Shown here: piece by piece, positions 24,075 through 33,875 of the stretch
Position numbering within the stretch: position 1 is the stretch's first letter
Layout of the letters: each line of letters opens with the position of its first letter
Source: DATJFH01 sp035495815
GTDB taxonomy: Bacteria; Acidobacteriota; Terriglobia; Bryobacterales; Bryobacteraceae
Length of the DNA stretch: 64,000 nt
Reading direction: 5' to 3'
Assembly (NCBI GenBank): GCA_035495815.1
Contig: DATJFH010000114.1
Span: forward strand, 1-64,000
Position numbers and translations under genes: made by a program
Notes under the pieces: model-generated
The model's database searches: none
Told to the model about the DNA's origin: nothing
The model's input: only the letters and a program-made list of their open reading frames with translations

Positions 24075-25001
24075 ATGTCCCGCACGGCTCGATTCCTGCT
24101 CACGACCTGCCTGATGCTGCCGCTGGCGTATCCGGCGGAGGTGAAGAAATCCGCCCTCGACAAGCCGACTCTCGAGGCCTACGTGCGCCACCTGTTCGTG
24201 TGGGGGCCACAGATCAAGGTAGAGATCGGCGACGCCAAGCCCGCTCCCCTGCCTGGAATGATGGAAGTCGCCGTTCGCGCCTCGGCGGGTCAGGCTACGC
24301 AGGACGAAATCTTCTACATTTCCAGGGATGGGCAGAAGCTGCTTCGAGGCAACATTTTCGATGTAAAGGAAAACCCGTTCAAAGTGGACCTGGACCGGCT
24401 CAAGACCGACCAGGCGCCCAGCTTCGGCACGCCCGGCGCTCCCGTGGTGCTGGTGTTGTTCAGCGATTTCCAGTGTCCTTATTGCAAGGAAGAAGCCAAG
24501 ATGCTGCGCGGCAATATTCTGAGCGCCTATCCCAAGCAGGTGAGGGTTTACTTCAAGGACCTGCCGCTCGAGCAGATTCATCCGTGGGCCAAAACCGCCG
24601 CGCTGGCCGGGCGCTGCGTGTACAAGCAGAATCCGGCGGCGTTCTGGGATTATCACGACTGGGTCTACGAGCACCAGGCTGAGATCACCAAGGAGAACTT
24701 CCGCGAGAAGGTCCTCGAGTTCTCGAAGACGAAAGAGATCGACGTCCTCCAGTTCGGCCGTTGTATCGATACCAGGGCCGCTGAGCCGGAAGTAGAGAAG
24801 TCCGTGGCCGAAGCGCGCGAATTGCGAGTGAACTCCACGCCGACTTTGTTTGTGAACGGCCGCCGGCTGCCCTCGCAGGTGGCTTGGCCCGACCTGCGCC
24901 AGATCATCGACCAGGAGATTGAATACCAGAAGACCGCCAAGAACGCGGGCGAAGATTGCGGGTGCGAGGTCAAACTGCCTTCGCCCTTTTTGAATAAGTA
25001 G
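24075..25001 (+). CDS. DsbA-family thiol oxidoreductase
   Basis: A 308-residue exported protein with signal peptide RFLLTTCLMLPLAYPAE. Residues 30-110 are an N-terminal extension of unknown role. The thioredoxin/DsbA fold follows, with the active site CPYC at 134-137 (FSDFQCPYCKEEAKMLRG), the helical insertion (PLEQIHPWAKTAALAGRCVYKQNPAAFWDYHDWVY) and the cis-Pro loop STPTLFVNGRRLP near 265. It resembles the DsbA/BdbD-like group acting in disulfide formation or in cytochrome and cell-envelope maturation. A C-terminal tail with a Cys pair (DCGCEVKLP) is unusual. No dsbB/vkor gene is next to it. Confidence 0.87.
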   Translation: MSRTARFLLTTCLMLPLAYPAEVKKSALDKPTLEAYVRHLFVWGPQIKVEIGDAKPAPLPGMMEVAVRASAGQATQDEIFYISRDGQKLLRGNIFDVKENPFKVDLDRLKTDQAPSFGTPGAPVVLVLFSDFQCPYCKEEAKMLRGNILSAYPKQVRVYFKDLPLEQIHPWAKTAALAGRCVYKQNPAAFWDYHDWVYEHQAEITKENFREKVLEFSKTKEIDVLQFGRCIDTRAAEPEVEKSVAEARELRVNSTPTLFVNGRRLPSQVAWPDLRQIIDQEIEYQKTAKNAGEDCGCEVKLPSPFLNK

Positions 25002-25084
25002 TGTCGAGGAAACCGGGATGAATTTTCCGGAGCGGACCGCTCCGGCGGACACCTCCCGGAGTAAGCACTAGGCGGCCGACATCG

Positions 25085-26932
25085 ATGAAGATTTCCTACA
25101 GATTGCGCGCTCTGGCGCTGATTACGGCAGCTTCCCTGGCCTCTGGCGCGGCGCGCCACGGAGCGGAAGCTTTCGACGCGCAGCGCTACCTTGCGCATGT
25201 GAAGTTTCTTGCGTCTGAAGCACTGCGTGGACGCGCCAGCGGATCGCCCGAACTCGAGAAGGCGGCCGCCTATATCGGCAGACAGTTCAAAGCGGCCGGG
25301 CTCCAGCCGCTCGACGGCAAGAGCTACCTCCAGCCCTTTCCGGTGACCACCAACGCCAGGCTCGGAACCGACAATCATTTCGAATACACGCAGAACGGGA
25401 AGACTACGGCGCTCAAGTTCGACGACGAATTCATGCCCTTCAACTTTTCCTCCCGCGCCAGGGTGAGGGGCGAGGTCGTATTCGTGGGATATGGCATCAC
25501 CGCCCGCGAATACAACTATGACGATTACGCCGGCGTGGATGTGAAAGACAAGCTCGTTCTGGTCCTGAGGCACGAGCCTCAGGAATATGACGAAAAGAGC
25601 GTCTTTGCCGGAAAGGTTTATACCGAGCACTCGCAGTTCTTCAGCAAGGTGGTGAACGCCAAGAACCACGGAGCCCGCGGCGTGATTCTGATCAATGACC
25701 GTTCGAGCCATCGCGGCGACGCGGACCAGCTCGAGTCCTTCGGCAAGACCGCCGGCCCGGCTGACGGCGGTATCCCGTTCGTCCAGATCAAAGCCGAGGT
25801 GGCCGAGGGCTGGTTGACCGGCGCCGGCAAGAATCTCGATGACCTTGCCGCCCAGATCGATAGGGATCTCAAACCCCGCTCCTTCCCGCTGCCGGGTCTG
25901 GAAGCGATGGAGAACGTGGACGTGGAACGGGCGGTGAAAACCGTGCACAACGTCGCCGGCTATCTACCGGGAACAACCTCCGAGTACGTGGTGATCGGCG
26001 CCCATTACGATCACCTGGGTTTGGGAGAGCAGTTCTCGATGGCGCCCTCGCTGGCGGGCACGATTCATCCCGGCGCCGATGACAATGCGTCCGGCTCGGC
26101 GGGCGTGATCGAATTGGCCCGGATTCTCGCAGCCGAGCCCAAACCGAAGCGCGGCGTCCTGTTCATGACCTTCGCCGGCGAGGAATTGGGTTTGCTCGGC
26201 TCCAGCTTTTACGTGAACCATCCCGGTTTGCCGCTCGATAAGGCCGTTGCCATGATCAACATGGACATGATCGGACGGATCCGGGAAGGCAAAGTCTATA
26301 TCGGGGGGGCCGGCACCGGCGCCAACCTCCGTCCGATGCTGGAGCAGGTGATTCCCAAGTATAAGCTCAAGGTGGACTTTTCCGATAATACCGGCTACGG
26401 ATCGAGCGATCATACCTCCTTCACCACCAAGCAGGTGCCCGTGCTCTTCTTCTTCTCCGGCCTGCACTCGGATTATCACAAGCCGAGCGATACCTGGGAC
26501 AAGATCGACGCCGTCGATGCGGTCACGCTGCTGAAGCTGGTGGCCGAGGTCACCGGCAGGCTTCAGGAGGATTCAGGACGGCCCCAGTTCGTTCGGGTCA
26601 AAGCCCCAGCCGGACCCCATGGCGCCCCGTCGGCAGGCGACTCGCCGGCCGCCGGTTCGGGCTATGGGCCCTATTTCGGAAGTATTCCGGATTTCGGCGA
26701 GATCCCGAACGGAGTGAAATTCGCGGATGTGAAGGAAGGTTCCCCCGCCTCCAAGGCCGGTCTGCGGGGCGGCGATATCCTTATTGAATTTGATTCCAAG
26801 AAGATACAGAACCTGTACGACTTCACCTACGCGCTCCGTAGTAAGAAACCCGGAGATGAGGTACTAGTAAAGGTGTTACGCGGTAACGATACCATTTCCG
26901 CTACGGTTCTGCTGACGAAGCGTGTAGAATAG
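25085..26932 (+). CDS. Exported M28 zinc aminopeptidase with PA and PDZ domains
   Basis: A 615-residue protein with signal peptide (LRALALITAASLASGAARHG). Residues of about 110-260 form a protease-associated (PA) insert. The M28 catalytic domain at about 290-500 has all five zinc-ligand or catalytic regions: GAHYDHLG, HPGADDNASG, FAGEELGLLGS, NMDMIGR and SGLHSDYHKPSDT. A Gly/Pro linker leads to a C-terminal PDZ domain at about 530-613 (VKFADVKEGSPASKAGLRGGDILIEFDSKKIQNLYDF..YALRSKKPGDEVLVKVLR), which probably binds substrate C-termini or targets the enzyme. The role is peptide scavenging outside the cytoplasmic membrane. It is a single gene, followed by an unknown gene 41 bp downstream. Confidence 0.9.
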   Translation: MKISYRLRALALITAASLASGAARHGAEAFDAQRYLAHVKFLASEALRGRASGSPELEKAAAYIGRQFKAAGLQPLDGKSYLQPFPVTTNARLGTDNHFEYTQNGKTTALKFDDEFMPFNFSSRARVRGEVVFVGYGITAREYNYDDYAGVDVKDKLVLVLRHEPQEYDEKSVFAGKVYTEHSQFFSKVVNAKNHGARGVILINDRSSHRGDADQLESFGKTAGPADGGIPFVQIKAEVAEGWLTGAGKNLDDLAAQIDRDLKPRSFPLPGLEAMENVDVERAVKTVHNVAGYLPGTTSEYVVIGAHYDHLGLGEQFSMAPSLAGTIHPGADDNASGSAGVIELARILAAEPKPKRGVLFMTFAGEELGLLGSSFYVNHPGLPLDKAVAMINMDMIGRIREGKVYIGGAGTGANLRPMLEQVIPKYKLKVDFSDNTGYGSSDHTSFTTKQVPVLFFFSGLHSDYHKPSDTWDKIDAVDAVTLLKLVAEVTGRLQEDSGRPQFVRVKAPAGPHGAPSAGDSPAAGSGYGPYFGSIPDFGEIPNGVKFADVKEGSPASKAGLRGGDILIEFDSKKIQNLYDFTYALRSKKPGDEVLVKVLRGNDTISATVLLTKRVE

Positions 26933-26973
26933 AGCCGGGGCTAGTCATTTCCGAGAGTAGGACGATAAGAGGG

Positions 26974-27624
26974 ATGTTGGAGCACATGACAGAGAATATG
27001 GCGCGTGGAGCAATAGGCTCTTCCGTGTTGGGCGCGCGGAAATGGGAGCTGCCGCCTCTCATCCTTCACCCCTTTTCCGATCAATCCGGTCCGGGGAAGC
27101 TGGTTCAGAGTTCAAGGGCCAGTTTGATGCTGAACGGGCTGCTTCCTAATGACGAATCAACCGAAGACGAGCTCACCCGGAAATTGCTCGAAGGCCGCAT
27201 CTGTGAGATCAGGATGCTGTTCTTCGTGGGCAAGGATCTCATGCGTTGGGTGGCCCAGTGCCTGGATTTTGTCAGTAGCATTCCGCAATTGAAGGACGCC
27301 GGTATTTGCGAGCAGAGCTTCGCCGAGTTCCTGGTTCAGAATCCGCCGGAGCCCGTGCGCGCCAAGCTTCGCGGATGGGGCGTTTTTGACTATAAATCGA
27401 TTTTTTCACGGGCCATCGGCCTGAACGCCGTCTTCTCCTCGCCGCCCGATGAAACCCAGGTCTCGAGCGAGTTCATCCGCAACTATTTCCGCTACGCCGA
27501 CCACATGTTCGCCTGCCGCCAGCAGATGCAGGCTTTCACCGAAGTGACCGTTGAAAATTTCCAGTTCGAGATCTACGCTTCGGGTGAATACTCCCGCCTG
27601 CTCGAAAAATCCTGGGAAGAGTAA
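26974..27624 (+). CDS. Protein of unknown function, convergent with lexA
   Basis: A 216-residue soluble protein with no signal peptide, membrane segment or motif I recognise. It is mixed in character: a proline-rich N-terminus (WELPPLILHPFSDQSGPGKL), a helical centre (ELTRKLLEGRICEIRMLFFVGKDLMRWVAQCLDFVSSI) and an aromatic-rich C-terminal half (GWGVFDYKSIFSRAIGL, FIRNYFRYADHMFACRQQMQAF). The start could be the ATG at 26974 or the one at 26986, which has GGAG 3 nt upstream. It ends 6 bp from the stop of lexA on the other strand. Balanced codon use and the absence of a competing frame support it as a real gene. Confidence 0.65.
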   Translation: MLEHMTENMARGAIGSSVLGARKWELPPLILHPFSDQSGPGKLVQSSRASLMLNGLLPNDESTEDELTRKLLEGRICEIRMLFFVGKDLMRWVAQCLDFVSSIPQLKDAGICEQSFAEFLVQNPPEPVRAKLRGWGVFDYKSIFSRAIGLNAVFSSPPDETQVSSEFIRNYFRYADHMFACRQQMQAFTEVTVENFQFEIYASGEYSRLLEKSWEE

Positions 27625-27630
27625 AGAGCC

Positions 27631-28257
27631 TCAACGGTATTTCCGCAGCACCGCCAGGACCTTCCCCTGAACCTGTAAGTCCTTCCGGGCCACGTAAATG
27701 GCTTGCAGCGAGGCATTCGCCGGCTGCAGCCGGATCCGGTCGTCGGGTTCCCTGTAGAAACGCTTCAGCGTCGTTTCCGTTCCTTCGATCAGTGCCGCTA
27801 CGATGTCGCCGTCCCGGATCTGCGACGTACGCTCCACCAGAACCAGGTCGCCGCTGCAGATATGATCTTCGATCATCGAGTCCCCCCGGACTTCGAGCGC
27901 AAAGACGTCCGGGTTTCCCAACAGGTCACCGAACCGTACCGCTTCGCGCTGCTCCACCGCCTCCACCGGCGCCCCCGCCGCAATCCGACCCACCAGGGGG
28001 ATCTCGAGCGGAGTATCCTGCCTTTGCCTGCGCTGCTCCTGAAAGTACTTAGGCCCCAGGTCCAGGCTCCGGCTCTGATTGAACCCGCGTTTCAGATACT
28101 GCTTGTTCTCGAGGGTCGAGATGTGCTTATGAACGGTCGCCAGCGACGCCAAGTCGAGGCCTTTGGCGATCTCTTCATAGCTCGGGCTGTATCCGTTGTC
28201 GTCCACGAAATGCGCCACGAAATCCAACACCTGCTTCTGCCGCTTGGTGACTGCCAT
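27631..28257 (-). CDS. lexA: LexA repressor
   Basis: A 208-residue SOS repressor and self-cleaving peptidase (S24). The N-terminal winged helix is present (TKRQKQVLDFVAHFVDDNGY..EIAKGLDLASLATVHKHISTLENKQYLKR). The cleavage site is Ala94-Gly95 (RIAAGAPVEA). Catalytic Ser127 sits in GDSMIEDHI and Lys165 in ETTLKRF. It represses DNA-damage genes until RecA filaments trigger autocleavage. A strong Shine-Dalgarno (AGGAGG) precedes the ATG. The recognition helix region SLATVHKH differs from E. coli, so the operator is probably not the E. coli SOS box. A GTTGAC pentamer-like element occurs twice in its promoter (28269-28275 and 28307-28313) and could be tested as an operator. Confidence 0.95.
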   Translation of the reverse strand: MAVTKRQKQVLDFVAHFVDDNGYSPSYEEIAKGLDLASLATVHKHISTLENKQYLKRGFNQSRSLDLGPKYFQEQRRQRQDTPLEIPLVGRIAAGAPVEAVEQREAVRFGDLLGNPDVFALEVRGDSMIEDHICSGDLVLVERTSQIRDGDIVAALIEGTETTLKRFYREPDDRIRLQPANASLQAIYVARKDLQVQGKVLAVLRKYR

Positions 28258-28282
28258 TGTTCCTCCTGGTCAACTCCTTTTC

Positions 28283-28311
28283 ATTGTTGGCGAAGAAAAA
28301 GGGAAAGTCAA
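28283..28311 (-). promoter_or_regulatory. Sigma-70-type promoter of lexA
   Basis: On the minus strand, TTGACT at 28306-28311 and AACAAT at 28283-28288 are separated by 17 bp. Transcription would start near 28276, just before a second AGTTGAC element at 28269-28275. Paired AGTTGAC copies flanking the promoter could be an autoregulatory operator. Confidence 0.5.
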
Positions 28312-28338
28312 CTGGATTTCGTGGGACGCCGGGGAAAA

Positions 28339-29796
28339 TCAGAACCACCGGGTCATGATGACCTTTTGCTCGGTGTAGAACGAGATGGCGTCGCGCCCGT
28401 GGGCATGCAAATCGCCAAAAAAAGACTCCTTCCAGCCGCAAAACGGAAAAAAAGCCATCGGCGCCGCGACTCCGATGTTGACCCCGACCATTCCCACCTC
28501 GATCCGTTCGGCGTATTCGCGCGCGGTTTTTCCGTCCGACGTGAAGATAGAAGTGGTGTTGCCGAAGCGCGAGCTGTTGACCAGACCGATCGCCTCGTCG
28601 AGCGACTTGACGCGGATTACGGAGAGTACCGGTCCGAAAATCTCCTCCCGGGCGATGGTCATCTCCGGCTGCACATTGTCGAAGATCGTGGGACCGACGA
28701 AGAATCCATCCCCATGGGCGGCTTCCCGTCCATCGCAGAGAGGTTTAGCCCCTTCAGCGACACCTTTCTCGATGTAGCCCACAACCTTCTGGCGATGCTC
28801 GCCGGTGACCAGAGGACCCATGTCCGTTTCGGGCTTCGAACCGTCGCCCACCCGCAGCTCCTTCGTCTTCCGCAGCAGAAGATCCAGCACGGGATCGACG
28901 TCGCCCACCGCCACGAGCACGCTGCCGGCCAGGCACCTCTCGCCGGCCGCGCCAAAAGCCGAGCCCATGATCGCCTCCACGGATTTTTCCGGATTCGCGT
29001 CCGGCATGACCACCAGGTGATTTTTCGCGCCGCCCAGCGCCTGCACACGCTTGCCTTGCGCCGCCGCGGTTTCGTAAACGTATTTGGCCACCGGGCTCGA
29101 GCCCACGAACGAGATAGCTTTTACAAGGGGATGCTCGAGCAGCGCGTCGACCGCCGTCTTGTCGCCGTGGACCAGGTTGAACACGCCTGCCGGCACGCCC
29201 GCTTCCTGCAGCAGCTCCGCGGTCCGGGTCGGCGTCAGCGGTACTTTTTCCGACGGCTTCAGGATGAAGCTGTTCCCGCAGGCGATGGCGAACGGGTACA
29301 TCCACATCGGCACCATGGCCGGGAAGTTGAACGGGGAAATGCCGGCGCAAACACCGAGCGGCTGCCGGATGGTCTGGCAGTCGATGCCCTTCGAAACGTT
29401 GTCGAGCGACTGGCCCATCATCAGGCTGGGCATGCCGCAGGCCACCTCCACCATCTGAATCGCGCGCCGGACCGATCCGCGCGCGTCCTCGAGCGTCTTG
29501 CCGTTCTCGGTCGAGAGAATGCGGGCGATTTCGTCGGCGTGGCGGTCGAGCAGCGCCTTGTAGCGGTAGAGCACCTGGACCCGGTCCACCACGGGAACTT
29601 CGCGCCATGTAAGAAACGCCGCATGAGCGGCGCGCGCGGCCCGGTCCACGTCTTCGGCTGACGCGTAGGGGACTTGCGCGATCACTTCGCCGGTCGCCGG
29701 ATTCGTCACCGCGTGCGTTGCGCCTTCCCCGGCTTCGATCCACGTTCCATTGACGAAGAATTTCAATTTTCGAACTGCTTTTTCCGTCGCGAGCAT
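28339..29796 (-). CDS. mmsA: Methylmalonate-semialdehyde dehydrogenase (CoA-acylating)
   Basis: A 485-residue aldehyde dehydrogenase. Family markers include FVNGTWIEA, the NAD-binding GISPFNFPAMVPMWMYPFAIACGNSFILKPSE block, FVGSSPVAKYVYETAAAQGKRVQALGGAKNHLVVMPDA and the catalytic Cys288 in GAAGERCLAGS. These are diagnostic of the MMSDH branch, which oxidises methylmalonate or malonate semialdehyde to propionyl- or acetyl-CoA in valine, thymine and inositol breakdown. MmsA commonly has GQRCMA; GERCLA is a mild variant. The C-terminal GWKESFFGDLHAHGRDAISFYTEQKVIMTRW block also fits. There is no neighbouring mmsB or iol gene. No clear Shine-Dalgarno lies before the ATG. Confidence 0.93.
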   Translation of the reverse strand: MLATEKAVRKLKFFVNGTWIEAGEGATHAVTNPATGEVIAQVPYASAEDVDRAARAAHAAFLTWREVPVVDRVQVLYRYKALLDRHADEIARILSTENGKTLEDARGSVRRAIQMVEVACGMPSLMMGQSLDNVSKGIDCQTIRQPLGVCAGISPFNFPAMVPMWMYPFAIACGNSFILKPSEKVPLTPTRTAELLQEAGVPAGVFNLVHGDKTAVDALLEHPLVKAISFVGSSPVAKYVYETAAAQGKRVQALGGAKNHLVVMPDANPEKSVEAIMGSAFGAAGERCLAGSVLVAVGDVDPVLDLLLRKTKELRVGDGSKPETDMGPLVTGEHRQKVVGYIEKGVAEGAKPLCDGREAAHGDGFFVGPTIFDNVQPEMTIAREEIFGPVLSVIRVKSLDEAIGLVNSSRFGNTTSIFTSDGKTAREYAERIEVGMVGVNIGVAAPMAFFPFCGWKESFFGDLHAHGRDAISFYTEQKVIMTRWF

Positions 29797-30075
29797 GTTT
29801 ATAAGCTATCAGCTTTACACGGTGCGGCGGTTTCGGATGTCTGCTCGAGTCCTTTGACGATCGCCGTCTCTTGCCCCATCGCCATAAGCCCTCGTGAGAA
29901 CCGGGCCAATCACCGGCCGGGATAACTACTCGAGCGTCGGCGACCTTCCGCCGGTGGCCGACAGGAGGGCCGCGGCTGGTGACGCGCGGCCGCTCGACCG
30001 CCGGCGCGAACCGCCAGATTCAGATGGATGCGCATCCGGCCTGCGGCGAATATAGAGGGATCGGCGCTTGGCGCC
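29797..30075. other. Intergenic, no gene seen
   Basis: This lies upstream of mmsA and downstream of the TonB-dependent gene, both on the minus strand. It contains a GC-rich inverted repeat around 29971-29995 (GGCCGCG ... CGCGGCC type) that could end transcription of the upstream gene, but no T-run follows. No small ORF with a ribosome-binding site is convincing. Confidence 0.4.
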
Positions 30076-33000
30076 TCACCACAGGATCTTCAGGCCTACC
30101 TGCGTCTGGCGCGGCGCGTTCGCCTGGGACGTGATGGAGCCGAAGGCCGCGTTGGTTACCGAGGTGTTCGGGCTCCCGAATCGCGGGGTGTTGAAGCCGT
30201 TGAGAAATTCGCCGCGCAGCTGGATGCGCATCCGCTCTACCGGGGCGAACTCTTTGAACAGCGACAGGTCGAAGTTCCGGGTAATGTCGGTGCGCACATC
30301 TCCGAGCCGCTGCGCCATATTGCCCAGCGTGAAGGCCGCCGGCTGGCTGTAGACGCTCTTGTCGAAGTAGGCGTCGAGCCGCTCCTCCACGGGCCCCGTT
30401 TTCCGCCCGCTTTTGCCGTTGTTATTGGCCCGGGTGGTGGCCGCAAAAAGTCCCGACGTGTTGTTCGCCGAGATATTGAGCGGCGTGCCGCCCTGGAAAG
30501 TGGTGATGCCGTTGAACTGCCAGCCGCCGAAAACGGCGTTCATCGCGCGCGACATGCTTCCGCCGAACTTGCGCCCGCGGCCGAAAGGCAGCTCGTAGAT
30601 GTAACTCATCACGAATCGCTGCGCGATGTCGATATCGGCGAAGGTGTTGCTCTGTCGGATATTGTAGCTGTCCTGATGGCTCATGCCGTAGTCCAGGTTC
30701 TTCCCCCAGGTATAGGAGCCCTCGAACTGGAAGCCGCGCGCCATGCGTTTGCTGGCCGTCACCTGCAAGGCGTGATAGCTCGACGACGCTCCGCTCGAGT
30801 ACAGCGGAATCACGTCGGTGAATTGCGGGTACGGCCGCAGGAGCTGGCCCCGGGCGATCCGCTCGGAGATGAAGAATCCGCCCGTGCCTTTTCCGAAAAA
30901 CGGATTCGCCACCAGCTCGTTGAGTCTCGAGCCCAGACTCAGCCTGTCGATGGTGAGCTGGTTCAGCGTGAAGCCGCTCTCGCCGCCCCGGGCCAGTTGC
31001 AGTCCGCGCGTGCCCACGTAAGCCGCTTCCAGCAGAATCTGCCCGGGCAGCTCGCGCTGCAGGGTCATGTTCCACTGGTGCGACAAGGGCGTCACCGTAT
31101 CGCGCAGCACCGCCTGGAGGTTCGCCCCGGCCTGTGTCAGCAGTCCATCGGCCGGACCCGGCGGTTGCCGGAATCCCTGCGGGTACGGATTGCGCAGCGT
31201 ATTGTACGGCGTGATTCCGTCCACCGTCGTCAGCCACGGATACTCCACCCGGAAACCGAACGGACCGACCGTCCCCTGCGCCGCCTGGTTCGAGGGCCCA
31301 TAAACAATCCCGTATCCGGTACGGATCACCGTCTTGGGCGTCAGCTGATATGCGAGGCCCAGCCTCGGTCCGAAATTATTGTTGTCGTACTCGTATTGAT
31401 GGCGGGAGTTGCCCCGGTAGCCCGCGAATACGACGCCGCCCACCAAGTGCGGAAAGTCCGCAACCTCATCCGCCAGCGGCGATTTTATGGAGCGATCGAA
31501 CCAGTTCATGCGGTTGTAGCGCTCCGTCCTCGGCGTATCCACTTCATAGCGGAGGCCGAGATTCAGCGTGAGCTTCGAAGTAACCCGCCAGTCGTCCTGC
31601 AGGTACCAGGAAAGATAGAAGCTCTGAGAAGCCACGTTCTTCCAGCCCTGAATCAGGACGTTGCCGGAAGTGCCCGTGCCCAGCAGCAGTGACGCCACCG
31701 AGTTGCCTGCCGTGGCGCTGGCCGTGTTGGGGTTAGGACCCTGCGTGAAGCCCGGACTGAAACCGAAGTTGCCCGCGCTGCGCGCCTCCCACACATTCAC
31801 CCGGATGAGGCGTCCTTCAAAGCCGTACTTCAAAGTGTGCCGCCCCTTCACCTGGGTCAGGTTGGCGAGGGCGGTGTGACTCATGAAGGCGCTGTAGCGG
31901 TGATCGTTGCCTCCCAGGCCCTGATATCCATTGAGGCTGATGCCGGGAAACATCTGTCGATCCACCACCGAATCGATGTCCTTGGGAAGTCCGAGGCTGG
32001 AAGGCTGGAAGCCGAGGCCCTGGTTGTCGAAGATGAACAGCGTGCGCGCAAAGCCCAGCCGCACGCTCAGGATCGTGTTCGGCGTCAGGGTATTGGTGTA
32101 ATCGGCGACCGCTCCGTGCACGACGTTCTGCTGGTTGACGCGGCCCTCCGCGATCTGCAGATCGTCGGGAAAAGCGACCAGCGGATTGTCCTGCGTGTGG
32201 CGATGCGAGTAGCGGGCGAAGACCCGCTGCCTGGCGGTGAGGTTACGATCGATGCGCGTGTCCCACTGGTTGATGTCGGTAAGGCGCGAGCCGCTGCGGG
32301 CGTAATTGTTGGTGTTGGTGACGGCGTTGGTGACCGTGTTCGCCTGCGGATAATACTTGAGGACGTTGAGCGCGACCGGATCGAACATCTGGGCCGGAAT
32401 CCGGTTGCCGGGGAAGGGATCGCGAACGAACGCCGAGCCGCTGGCGCGCGTGGTGAACGGATTGAACACCGTGATCAACTGTCCGTTCGCAGCCAAGGTC
32501 CGGGAGAAGTCGCCCTGCCGCTGTTCGGCGGTCGGAACGGTGAACGTGCTGGTGGCGAACGGACGCTCCCGCAGACCTTCGTAGCTGAACATGAAGAACA
32601 TCTTGTCGCGCTGAATCGGCCCCATCACCGTGCCGCCGAACTGGCTGCGCTTGAAGCTCGCCAGGCTGGCGCCGCGCCGGTTGTCGAACCAGTTGTTGGC
32701 GTCGAGCACGGAATTGCGCAGAAATTCAAAAAGGCTGCCGTGCAGCTGATTCGTGCCCGATTTGTAGACCACGTTGAGAACGCTGCCCAGGCTCCGGCCG
32801 AATTCGGCGGAATAATTCGAGCCCTGCACCTTGAACTCTTCGATGGCGTCGACCGACGGGAATACCGAGATGCCGGTGAACCCGTTCACGGTGGGGAACG
32901 ACGCGGTCACGCCGTCGATCACCGTGTCCATCATGGACGCGCGGGCGCCGTTGATCGAATAGCTGAGGGAGTTGTAAGCGTTGCCGATTCCGCCGGCGAC

Positions 33001-33468
33001 GCCGGGTGTGAGATAGATCAGCGAGTAGACGTTGCGGGTATTGAGAGGAAGGTCGGTAATCCGCCGGTTGTCTACCACTTTCCCGACGCTGGACGTGGTG
33101 GCTTCGAGCAGCGCCGCCTCTGCCGTGACCTGCACGGTTTCGGCGATGGCGCCGAGCGAGAGCGCCAGATCGACGCGCGCCTGCTGCTGCACCTGGAGCA
33201 CGATTCCTTCCCGGACCAGCTTCTTGAAACCCTCCGAGGAGGCCTCGATCTTGTACCGTCCCGGCGGAAGCAGCGGCGCAGAGTAGGACCCGCTGTCGTC
33301 CGTCCGCAACTCGGTTCGGGCGTTGTTGTCGATATTCACGATCAGAACGGAGGCCTTGGCGATTACCGCTCCTGTGGAGTCCTTGACCGTGCCGGAAATG
33401 CTGCCCGTAAAAGACTGCGCCGACAGAAAGCACACCGCTAAAGCGGCGATAAGCAGAAGGTTTTTCAC
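30076..33468 (-). CDS. Oar-like TonB-dependent outer-membrane protein with carboxypeptidase-regulatory domain
   Basis: A 1130-residue protein with signal peptide ([17 protein letters not shown]). Residues of about 22-105 form a carboxypeptidase-regulatory-like (CarboxypepD_reg) beta-sandwich ([55 protein letters not shown]). A plug-like region follows ([48 protein letters not shown]), then a long 22-strand-type barrel with a C-terminal aromatic Trp ([10 protein letters not shown]). This architecture is highly expanded in Solibacter-like Acidobacteria and is related to myxobacterial Oar. It is thought to import or export large substrates or take part in adhesion; the substrate is unknown. It has its own promoter at 33531-33558. 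Confidence 0.92.
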   Translation of the reverse strand: MKNLLLIAALAVCFLSAQSFTGSISGTVKDSTGAVIAKASVLIVNIDNNARTELRTDDSGSYSAPLLPPGRYKIEASSEGFKKLVREGIVLQVQQQARVDLALSLGAIAETVQVTAEAALLEATTSSVGKVVDNRRITDLPLNTRNVYSLIYLTPGVAGGIGNAYNSLSYSINGARASMMDTVIDGVTASFPTVNGFTGISVFPSVDAIEEFKVQGSNYSAEFGRSLGSVLNVVYKSGTNQLHGSLFEFLRNSVLDANNWFDNRRGASLASFKRSQFGGTVMGPIQRDKMFFMFSYEGLRERPFATSTFTVPTAEQRQGDFSRTLAANGQLITVFNPFTTRASGSAFVRDPFPGNRIPAQMFDPVALNVLKYYPQANTVTNAVTNTNNYARSGSRLTDINQWDTRIDRNLTARQRVFARYSHRHTQDNPLVAFPDDLQIAEGRVNQQNVVHGAVADYTNTLTPNTILSVRLGFARTLFIFDNQGLGFQPSSLGLPKDIDSVVDRQMFPGISLNGYQGLGGNDHRYSAFMSHTALANLTQVKGRHTLKYGFEGRLIRVNVWEARSAGNFGFSPGFTQGPNPNTASATAGNSVASLLLGTGTSGNVLIQGWKNVASQSFYLSWYLQDDWRVTSKLTLNLGLRYEVDTPRTERYNRMNWFDRSIKSPLADEVADFPHLVGGVVFAGYRGNSRHQYEYDNNNFGPRLGLAYQLTPKTVIRTGYGIVYGPSNQAAQGTVGPFGFRVEYPWLTTVDGITPYNTLRNPYPQGFRQPPGPADGLLTQAGANLQAVLRDTVTPLSHQWNMTLQRELPGQILLEAAYVGTRGLQLARGGESGFTLNQLTIDRLSLGSRLNELVANPFFGKGTGGFFISERIARGQLLRPYPQFTDVIPLYSSGASSSYHALQVTASKRMARGFQFEGSYTWGKNLDYGMSHQDSYNIRQSNTFADIDIAQRFVMSYIYELPFGRGRKFGGSMSRAMNAVFGGWQFNGITTFQGGTPLNISANNTSGLFAATTRANNNGKSGRKTGPVEERLDAYFDKSVYSQPAAFTLGNMAQRLGDVRTDITRNFDLSLFKEFAPVERMRIQLRGEFLNGFNTPRFGSPNTSVTNAAFGSITSQANAPRQTQVGLKILW

Positions 33469-33875
33469 AAAATCCCCCTAACCCCGAATCAGCCCAATCT
33501 CGTGGCTTTGAATTTGGACTTAACCAGTCGAGTCTATCATAGCGGCGGGCGCCGTCAACCGCCTTCGTGAGACGCGGTTGTCCCGCCCGGCTTGCGCGGC
33601 GGCCGATCTGTCTCGCCCAATGCTCGTCCGGAATCCGGCGACTGTCAGGATCATGCATCCGCGGGTTTTCGCAAAGATCCGTTGCGCACCGCCCCGGGGG
33701 TGGACGGCACGATCGCGGAGGCTTTCCTCAATACGCGGAACCTGGGGCGCACCGCGAGGACTTCACGGTATTCAGCGGCATTTGGTAATCCGGACCTGAA
33801 TCTTTCAGATCCAGTCCGCCGGACTTGTCCTGGAGTCATGGCATCCCACGCAGTGCTTTTGAAGCCTGAGCGGAA
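33469..33875. other. Intergenic region of about 400 bp with one promoter
   Basis: The region lies between the start of the TonB-dependent gene and the stop of the phosphoesterase gene. It holds the promoter at 33531-33558 (given separately). The remaining sequence (33560-33870) has several overlapping short frames on both strands, none with a family motif, a good ribosome-binding site or consistent codon use. I see no gene there; a decayed remnant cannot be excluded. Confidence 0.45.
33531..33558 (-). promoter_or_regulatory. Sigma-70-type promoter of the TonB-dependent gene
   Basis: On the minus strand, TTGACG at 33553-33558 and TAGACT at 33531-33536 are separated by 16 bp. This gives a leader of about 55 nt before the ATG at 33468. 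Confidence 0.45.

Noticed and set aside
27703..29661. A 652-codon plus-strand frame
   Set aside because: It crosses lexA and mmsA in antisense. Both genes have intact family motifs on the opposite strand.
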